Source of the DNA: Adlercreutzia hattorii
GTDB lineage: Bacteria; Actinomycetota; Coriobacteriia; Coriobacteriales; Eggerthellaceae
DNA: 64,000 nucleotides
Assembly: GCF_011405655.1 (NCBI RefSeq)
Contig: NZ_AP022829.1
Span: 1,349,001-1,413,000, forward strand
Reading direction: 5' to 3'
Shown: piece by piece, positions 1 to 9,000 of the stretch
Numbering within the stretch: the first letter of the stretch is position 1
Layout: the number at the start of each line of letters is the position of its first letter
The notes under the pieces: generated by a model
What the model was told of the DNA's origin: nothing
Seen by the model: only the letters and a program-made list of their open reading frames with translations
Databases searched by the model: none
Program-made: the position numbers and the translations under genes

Positions 1-3000
1 GCGGCCGGCGATGCCGCGGCTACCGACGACACCCTGGCCATGGCGTCCTACCGCCTGCCCGAGCCGAACCTGCCCGAGGGCCACGTGCTCACGGTGTTCC
101 ACAACGGCGACAAGAGCTCCTCGCCGGTGTGGGCCACCAACGCCGACTCGGATGCCAAGCGCGACATCCACCGCTCGGCCATGGTGGACGGCTACGACAC
201 GGCCATCGTGACGAGCTACCCGCAGTTCGCCGCTACCGACAAGAACGGCGCCATCACCGGCGCCGATGGCAAGCCTGTGGAGCAGGACGACAAGGGCCTG
301 GCCGAGAAGACTGGCTTCATCGTGACCGCCAACTCCTCCACGCCGGCCGCCAACACCCCCTACACCTTCTCTATGGAAGGCGTGGCCTACGACGTGGCCA
401 ACCAGGTGTTCAAGCGCGAGCACGTGAACACGGGTCTCTTCAAGGCGCCTACCTCCCAGATCACCGGCATCGTGTGGGACGACACCGAATCCGACGACAA
501 CACGGCTCCCGATGGCGTCCGCGCCGATGACGAGCAAGGGCTTGTCGGCGAAACGGTGCTTGCCACCCAGTGGCACTACGTGCCCAAGGGCGCCGCGGCC
601 TTCGCCCAGATCAAGACCGGCGATGACGCTGGTCTCGTGGAATGGGTCGCCGCTGACGGCACCAAGTCCACCGACGATACGGCCAAGGCGTCTGCCGTGG
701 GTGCCTGGGTGCAGAACATCGGCTTCGGTTCCGACTGGGTGACCACCAAGGCCACCATCGTCAAGGATCCGACCGACATCACCGACCAGGGCAAGGTCGT
801 CTGCATCCCGGTTGTGAGCAACGGCGAGAACCGTGCCGATGCCCGCAACAAGATGGGCGTGGTGGCCGTGAAGACCTATGCGGCCGGAGGTGACCAGAAG
901 GTCGTGGCCGACGCGAAGGAGGCCGCCGGCTACAAGCTGGTGGACGTGGTCGACGGCGAGTACGTCTTCGACAACCTGCCCACGGCCGTGGTGGTGCTCG
1001 ACGCCAACAGCGGCATCGACGAGTACTTCCTTGCCGCCTACCGCGTGGAGCTGGCGGCCCCCAAGAACTACCTGAAGAGCGGCTACGTGAAGGGCGAGCG
1101 GGACCCCTGGCACATCACCACGCCGCATCAACCCGTAAGCTTCGCCGACGCTGACGCGACCGCCAAAGGGCTCGCCGTCGACTCCGACGTGCCCGGCACC
1201 AAGGCGGGCGTGGCCGGCAACGCCGATGAGCTCGACATCACCGATGGCGCCATCAAGGCCCTGTACCAGAGCTGGCCCATCCAGCACCGCTACGCGGCAG
1301 ACGGCTCGGTGCGCGCCAACGACGGCCAGGTCATCCTGGCCGAGGTGAACAACGGCAAGACTGATGGCATCCAGGCCAGCTTCGCCGACATCCCGGTATC
1401 CAACGCCATGGACACCGCCGATGCGGCCACCTACCAGTGGACGCATCCGGTAGTGACCGAGGTGGCCGGCGACGTGGGCGAGATCGCTCCGGCCTACCGC
1501 GCCATCGGCGGCTACGTGTGGAAGGACAACGACTACAAGGACGGCATCTACAACCTTATTCCCGGCACTTACGAGGATATGGTCAACACTGGCATGACCA
1601 TCGAGCTGAAGAACCCCGAGAAGCAGCCGGTGCCCGATCGCCCGACGAGGCTGTACCTGCGCCAGTGGTACTACGATCCCGACCGCACCAACGGCGGCAA
1701 CGCGAACCCCGAGGCGGACGCCCCGGCCGACCACTGGTTCCCGGTGCCCCAGGGCGCGTTCACGGAGTACGGCAACGATCGCGACTGGAGCCCGACCGAG
1801 ACGACCAAGGCGCCCTTCTACTACAAGACGGTGACCACCCGCAACAAGAGCGTTACCGGCAAGGAAGCGGACAGCTACTACCAGTTCGACGACCTGCCCG
1901 TGCGCGTGTTCACCAACGGCAAGGAGTACCTGGCCGGCTACACCGTGGCCATCCGCGGCAACGCCGACTTCAAGCCGGGCAACTACGAGGTGCAGACCTC
2001 CGACTACCCGGTGAAGAACAAACTTGCTGCCCCGAACTACCTGGTTGATCAGTGGAGCTCCAAGGGCAAGGCCAACGTGCGCGGCACCTCGTCGTTTGCC
2101 TACCGCTACGGCCCCGAGACCTTCCCGCTCGTCCGCAGCCAGAAGTTCAGCTCCAACGGCGACATCCATACCATGGACTCCGTCATCGTGCTGGCCGGCT
2201 CCACCACCGCCGATGCCAAGGGCGCCCGCACGGGCAGCACGCCGTATGTGGTGAACTCCGCCGAAAAGAACGGCGACGCGCCGCTGGCCTCGTTCGATCT
2301 GGCCTTCGGCAAGAACGAGACCCGCATGAACGGCGGCTACATCGTGCCGCCCTCCGCTCCCATTGAGGGCTACATCTGGGAGGATGCCAACTACGACGGC
2401 ATCCGCCAGGAGGATGTCTACGATAAGGACGGCAACCTCGTCTCCGAGGGCGAGCGCGGCATCGGCGGCGTGCGCATCCGCCTGACCAAGTACTACCTGG
2501 ACGACACGGACAAGACCGGCGGCCCGGACGGCACGTGGAAGCGCACCTACAGCCTCGACGAGGACGGCAACCGTGTGCTCGACCCGTACTATCCCTTCAC
2601 CACCTCCTACGGCACCGACCCTGAGGAGGATCTGGAGCTGGGCCAGTACCGCACCGACCTTGTGCCCACGAGCTTCAAGAAGCCCGATGCCCAGAAGCTG
2701 GGCGAGGCGAGCGACCGCGAGTATCTGTGCGGCTACACCGTAGCCGTGGCCGACACCAACCCGGCCGACCTCTACCAGCAGGTGCCTAACGAGGCCATCG
2801 CCGGCTACACCCTGACCCGTCCGCACGTCGCGGGCGACCTGGACGACGTGGTGGCGGCGGGTGACGCCGAGGGCATGCGCACCGAGTCCGATGCCTTCCG
2901 CTACTACACCTCCGAGGGCCTGGACGCCCTCGACAGCACCACCAAGGCCTTCGGCCTGGTGAACCGCTTCATCGATATGCAGGACTCCGTGCCGGCGATG

Positions 3001-6000
3001 GGCGATACCGACACGAACGCGGCCTTCAAGAACCGCGTGCCGGCCGGCCGCGCCGACGGCATGGTCATCGTAGCCCACGAGGCGGTGGAAAGCTCCACCA
3101 ACAGTAGGACCCGGAAGAAGTACAAGGGCGTCACCTACGACACCGACGAGAACGTTCAGGTGCAGCAGGGCGGCGACGGCGGCTTCATAAAGATTCCCGA
3201 GACCTCCGTCACCGATGTGGTGTGGGACGACTCCTACAGCGACCAGTGGGCCGCCAGCAACCCGGCGCTCGACCGCGCCGAGCGCGAGCGCTCCTACGAC
3301 GGCATCTACCAGCCTGCCTTCGAGAACGGCCTGCCCGGTCGCACCGTGGCGCTGACCCAGTGGCACTACGTGACCCACGACCTGTGGAAGAGCTTCGCGT
3401 TGCGCCATGCCCATCTGGTCTACAACCTGCTGACCAAGGAGGATCTTGAGAAGCTGGGCATCGACAAGATGGATCCCATCGAGGCCATGAAGACCATCGA
3501 CAAGTCCACCGACGCGACGCTCGAGCTCGCGTGGCAGCTGCTGTACGACCGCGCCGAGCAGGGCGCGGCGGGCGATGTGCGCGCGGCTCGCGGCGACGAG
3601 GGTTCCCTGGGCTTCTGGGTGCGCACCCGCGCCTTTGGCGGCGATGTCACCTGGAAGAACAACGGCACCGCCGAGAATCCCGATTGGGAGCGCGTGGTCA
3701 CCTACAATCCGACTAAGACCGAAACAGTACGCGACGGGAAAGTCCAGTATGTCATCAACGGCGACGGCGACCGCACGGTGACTACCGGTCCTCTGGGCCT
3801 CGACTACCTGGGCAATGTGGTAGACGACCTGGATCCGGGCACCTACGCCTTCTACAACCTGCCCACCAGCTGGGTGGGCTGCGGCGACGAGGTTCACAAG
3901 GAGATCGAGCTCGCGCCGCGCTACGTCGGCAAGGCGGACGCCGCGGATGCCGGCACCACGCTGGTGAACGCCGATAAGGCCACCGACTACCCGGCCGGCT
4001 CGGCCCCGATGTACGGCGATACCTATTCGCTGGCCAGCTACGAGGTGGAAGTGGACGGCCTGGCCCACGACGGCTCCGACGTCGAGGCCAACGGCACCAG
4101 CTGGATGCTCACCCGCTACCACGCCGGCAAGGCCGATGAGGTGGAGTCCGACGTGGCCTCTACCGACCGCTTCGGCGTGGTGAACTTCGCAAAATACGAG
4201 GGCGACGGCAAGACCGTGCGCCTGGGCCGCACCGTTACCGACCGCACCGTCATTGCGGCCGAGGGCGGCCTTGAGATCGCTGGCACGCGCACCTCGGTGG
4301 GCGATGTGGACGGAGAGGAGCACGGCGGACGCATCGTGGTGGCCAGCGAGGGCGTGACCGAGGGAGAGAATAAGACAAAGCTTGCTCACGCGAGCGACTT
4401 TGCCCGCGTGAGCACCGAGCAGCTGGTTCGTCCGGACGCGCCGCTGTACGGCGTGGCGGCCTACGACTGGCTCACGGTGGACATGGAAACGGTCGTGGTG
4501 GATTCCATTCCCGACGGCAACGGCGGCGCGTGGGAGCATAAGGTGCCGCTGCCCAAGGTTGTCCAGGGCGGCGACATGGGCATGGTGCACCCCACCCTGC
4601 AGTCCATCTCCGGCGTGCTGTGGAACGATGAGAACAACAACGGCATCCAGGACGTGACCTTCGACGAGAACGGCAACGTCGTCGAGGAGGAAGAGGCTCT
4701 CGACGGCTACGAGGTCACGCTCGAGCGCTACTACTTCGATGGCGCGAACTGGGTGCCCGACACCACGAAGTGGGCCGCCGGCAACACGGCGTCCGCGGCC
4801 GTGACCACGACCGATCGCGTGCTCATCGAGCGCGATACCGACAAGGCGAAGCCCACCGAGCTCGGCGAGGACATCGACGGCGCGCTGACCGGCACGCCCG
4901 ATCTGTACCGTTCCGGCACCTACCGCTTCGACAACCTCGAGACGGCTGGGCTGCGCAACGTGAACGGCGCCGACACGTGGGTCGTCTACGGCTACAAGGT
5001 GCGCGTGAGCGATCCGCGCGTCGCGGAAAACGAGCTGTTCCGCGCGAAGTACCACCTGACCGGTGCCGGCTATCGCGAGAACTCCGACCTCACCGGCGAC
5101 AACAAGCTGGTGGAGCCCGACGAGTTCATCATCCTTCTGGAGACGGTGGCCGACGACGGCACCACGCCCAACGGCCTGGCGTCCCACGAGTCCAACATCG
5201 TTTACGCGCCGGTATCGAACAACGACGACCAGACGCCGAATTTGGTGCTGGACGAGAACGGCAACCCGGAGCTTGACGCTGACGGCAAGGTGCAGGTGAA
5301 GGATCCGATGACCGCCACCGTCGGCGGCAAGACGCTCGTGGCCTACGACCTCATGATGGGCGCGAGCCGCGATCATAACGACGGCGGCCTCATTAAGCCT
5401 CCCGCCTACGCCATCGACGGCTACGTCTGGGAGGACGCCGACTACGACGGCCTGTACAACTACAACACCGAGACGCGCGTGACCACCGAGAAGGACGGCA
5501 CCAAGACCGAGGCCGACTACCTGGAGTACGGTTACAACGGCAAGCAGGTCATCCTGAAGCAGTACGTGCTCGGCGCCGATGGCACCTGGAAGCCCAACCC
5601 GCACTTCGGCAACGACGGCAACGTCATGGCCGAGAAGATGGCCGGCGGCGTGACCGAGGCGAAGACCGACACGCTGAACCCGACTTCCGGCACCTACAAG
5701 GTGCGCAACGAGGCGGGCCAGATGGTGGACGCCTCCCCGGCCGACCGCCTCACCTTCACCGTGCCGAACTCCACCTACCTGGGCGGCGGCAAGGTGGCCG
5801 TGCTGACCGGCGACAACGAGAACCTGAAGGCGCTCGCCAAGGACGGCACAACCGAGCTGCACGACGTGTCCGGCTACTACCTGTTCGACGAGCTGCCCAC
5901 GGCCGTGCGCACGTGGAACCCGACGACGGGCAAATACGAGTACGCGCTGGCCTCCTACACCGTGGAGGTGAACGGCGAGAAGGGCGACGACGGCATGAGC

Positions 6001-9000
6001 TCGCTGCTCGTGACCACCTTCGAGGCCGAGACCACCGCCCATGACGTGGTGAACTCCCGCGTCCAGCCCATGGTGACGGCCGAGGAGCAGGATCCCGGCA
6101 CCAACAGCGACGGCATGGTCGATGTGTGGAGCCGCTACGAGACCAACAACTACCCGGTGTTCCTCGACGAGCAGAACATCCAGACTGCCGACGAGGTACA
6201 CTCCGACGGTTCGTGCACGATCAAGGAATGCGAGACCGTCGAGGGCGAGATCTCGAAGAACAACGCTGCCTGGCGCATCGTGCTGGCCGGCTTGGCCGAT
6301 GGCGCCAGCTGGGCGAACCAGCGCACCGCCTACGGCTGGTCCGAGAAGCACGAGGCTGTCGACGCCAACGGCCGTCCGACGACGGAGACGGTGACCGGCA
6401 CCTTCGATTACGACTTCGCCATCGGCCAGAACCAGAACGCCATGAATGCCGGCTTCGTGCCGCCCGACCGCTCGAGTCTGGTGGGCCAGGCCTGGTACGA
6501 CGAGGACTACGACGGCAAGAACGATTCCGACACCTCCGACGACCGTATCGACACCGACGACCGCGACAAGACCGAGCAGGGCGTCGAGGGCCTGCGCGTC
6601 ATTCTGACCCAGTACTACTTCGTGCCCACCTACGACAACCACGGCAACCAGCTGCTGGAAGACGAGGACAACAACGTCTTCTACCTGGATACCGAGCATG
6701 CCACCGACGACTATCCCAACGGCGTGCTGCGCTTGGTGGAGAACCGCGGCAAGAACGTCGTCGAGGGCGACGGCGGCAAGGTGTACCTGGTCCGCTCCGG
6801 CCGCACCTACGATTACGACGCCTTGTACAAGGCCGGCGTGCGCGAGCTGAAGGACTCCGGCTACTGGGTTGAGAACACCAATTTCAACGGCGGCCGCCAG
6901 TACAAGGATGGCGAGGATGTCGAGGCCCCCGAGGTGCCGACGACGCCGACCGATCCGGAGAACCCGGGCGAGACGACTGATCCGGAGAACCCGAACCCCG
7001 AGAACCCGGGCGAGACGACCGATCCTGAGAACCCGGGCACCGGCGAGGGCGGCGACACCGGTGGCGACACCGGCGAGGATGCCGGCACTCGTGCCGTTTC
7101 CGAGCCGGCTATGAGCGGATTCGCCCTGGCCCGCTTCGCGGTACGCGCCGCTGCCGAGGGCGCCGAGGGCTTCGCCGACGGCGAGAGCACCGAGGTGACC
7201 GATCCGGGCGATGCCGAGTGCACCCACGAGAACAAGACCTACACCGGCAACGGCGACGGTACCCACAACTGGACCTGCGACGGCGAGGACTGCACCGGCT
7301 CTGCCACCAACGAGCCCTGCTCCGATGGCGATGGCGACGGCAAGTGCGATGGCTGCGGCGACTGCCTGCACCTGCACGACCGCACCTGCACCTACAAGGA
7401 TGCCGACGCCCACACCGTCACCTGCGCCGACTGCAACGCGGTGCTGGGCGAGGAGCCCCACGCCGATGCCAACGGCAACGGCCTGTGCGACGGCTGCAAC
7501 GCCGACATCTGCCAGCACGCCGAGCTTGAATGGAAGGACAACTTCGACAACACCCATACCTCTACCTGCAAGATCTGCGGCAAGAAGACGAGCACGGCGG
7601 CCCATGTGGACGTCAAGCACAACGAGGCCGCGGCTCCCGGCGCCACGACGCCGGAGGGCCCGGACGGGCGCTGCGACATCTGCGGCGGGCTGGTCATCGA
7701 GGATCACCAGCTATGGACCTACACCGACGCCGAGGGCATCTACGACTTCGACAACCTGCCGGGCTACGTGCTCGTGAGCAGCGAGGTCGATCATCCGGCC
7801 GCTCCGGGCGAGGACATCAGCAAGGTGTACCAGCCCTACGGTGTGGCCAACGCCAACGGAACGGCGCTTTCCACCTCCGATCTGGTGGCCCTGCAGAAGC
7901 GCCCCGTGTCGGTCGGTATGATTCGCCAGCTCACGGCCTCCGAGATCGTCTCGCTGTCCGCCAGCCAGGTGGAGGCCATCAAGGCCGATGCCGACATGAT
8001 GGCCGCCTTCGAGGCGCGCCAGACCGAGCTTGAGGTCGCCGACCCGGCCTTCACGTCGGCCACTCCGTACCTGACCGGCTACGCCATCAAGGTGGTGGAC
8101 GACTCCGGCGAGTACGTGGCCAGCCGCTTCCACGTGGAAGGCGCCGGTACCGGCGACAACTCCGACCTCACCTCCTTCGAGTCCTCGCTGACCGACAACG
8201 TCAACGCCGAGAACGAGAAGATCAACGAGGTCTACGCCGTTGTGGCCGAGAAGATCGCCGACGACGCCGATCTGAACGGCGGCATCCTGTCGAGCGCCTA
8301 CGCGGTCCGCTACCTGAAGACCAACTACGACCTGGCCAACCGCATGTACTACAAGCGCGCCTTCGACGCCGGCCTCACCAAGCAGCTGCCGGTGCTCATC
8401 GACGGCAACGTCTGGAACGATGTGAACTCCGACGGCCTCATGGACGAGGAAGAGGATCGCATCGAGGGCGCCGTCGTGCGACTCGTGCGCTATTGGTACG
8501 ACGAGACCGGCATCGGCTACTGGGAGAAGGTGCCCGGCCAGACCCCCGGCGGCGACGGCAGCTTCGAGAACTCCGGGCTCACCCGCGAGGAGTACGACGA
8601 GATCGTGGCCATGGCCGACCCGTTCAAGCTGGATGAGGGCCAGACCATGACCTCCGAGGAGCAGAAGGCCGCGGCCGACGCCATGGTGGCCTACATCAGC
8701 GAGCTGTACGCGTCCGTGGCGGCCATGCCCGAGGGCGCCGAGCGCGCCGAGGCGGCCACGAAGAACCTCATGAAGCTGAACGTGCTGTACCACAACCACA
8801 CCGAGTTCCTCACCAGCTACATGGAGGTCGTGCCCGGCGAGGATACCGACGATACCGATAACACCGACAATACCGGCAATACCGACAACACCGGCAATGG
8901 CGGCGAGCCGACGACTCAGGCCGACGACGATGCCGCTGGCGGCGGCACTGGCAACGGCGACGAGCCGGCCGGCGTCGAGGAGCTGGTCATCTACAGCGCT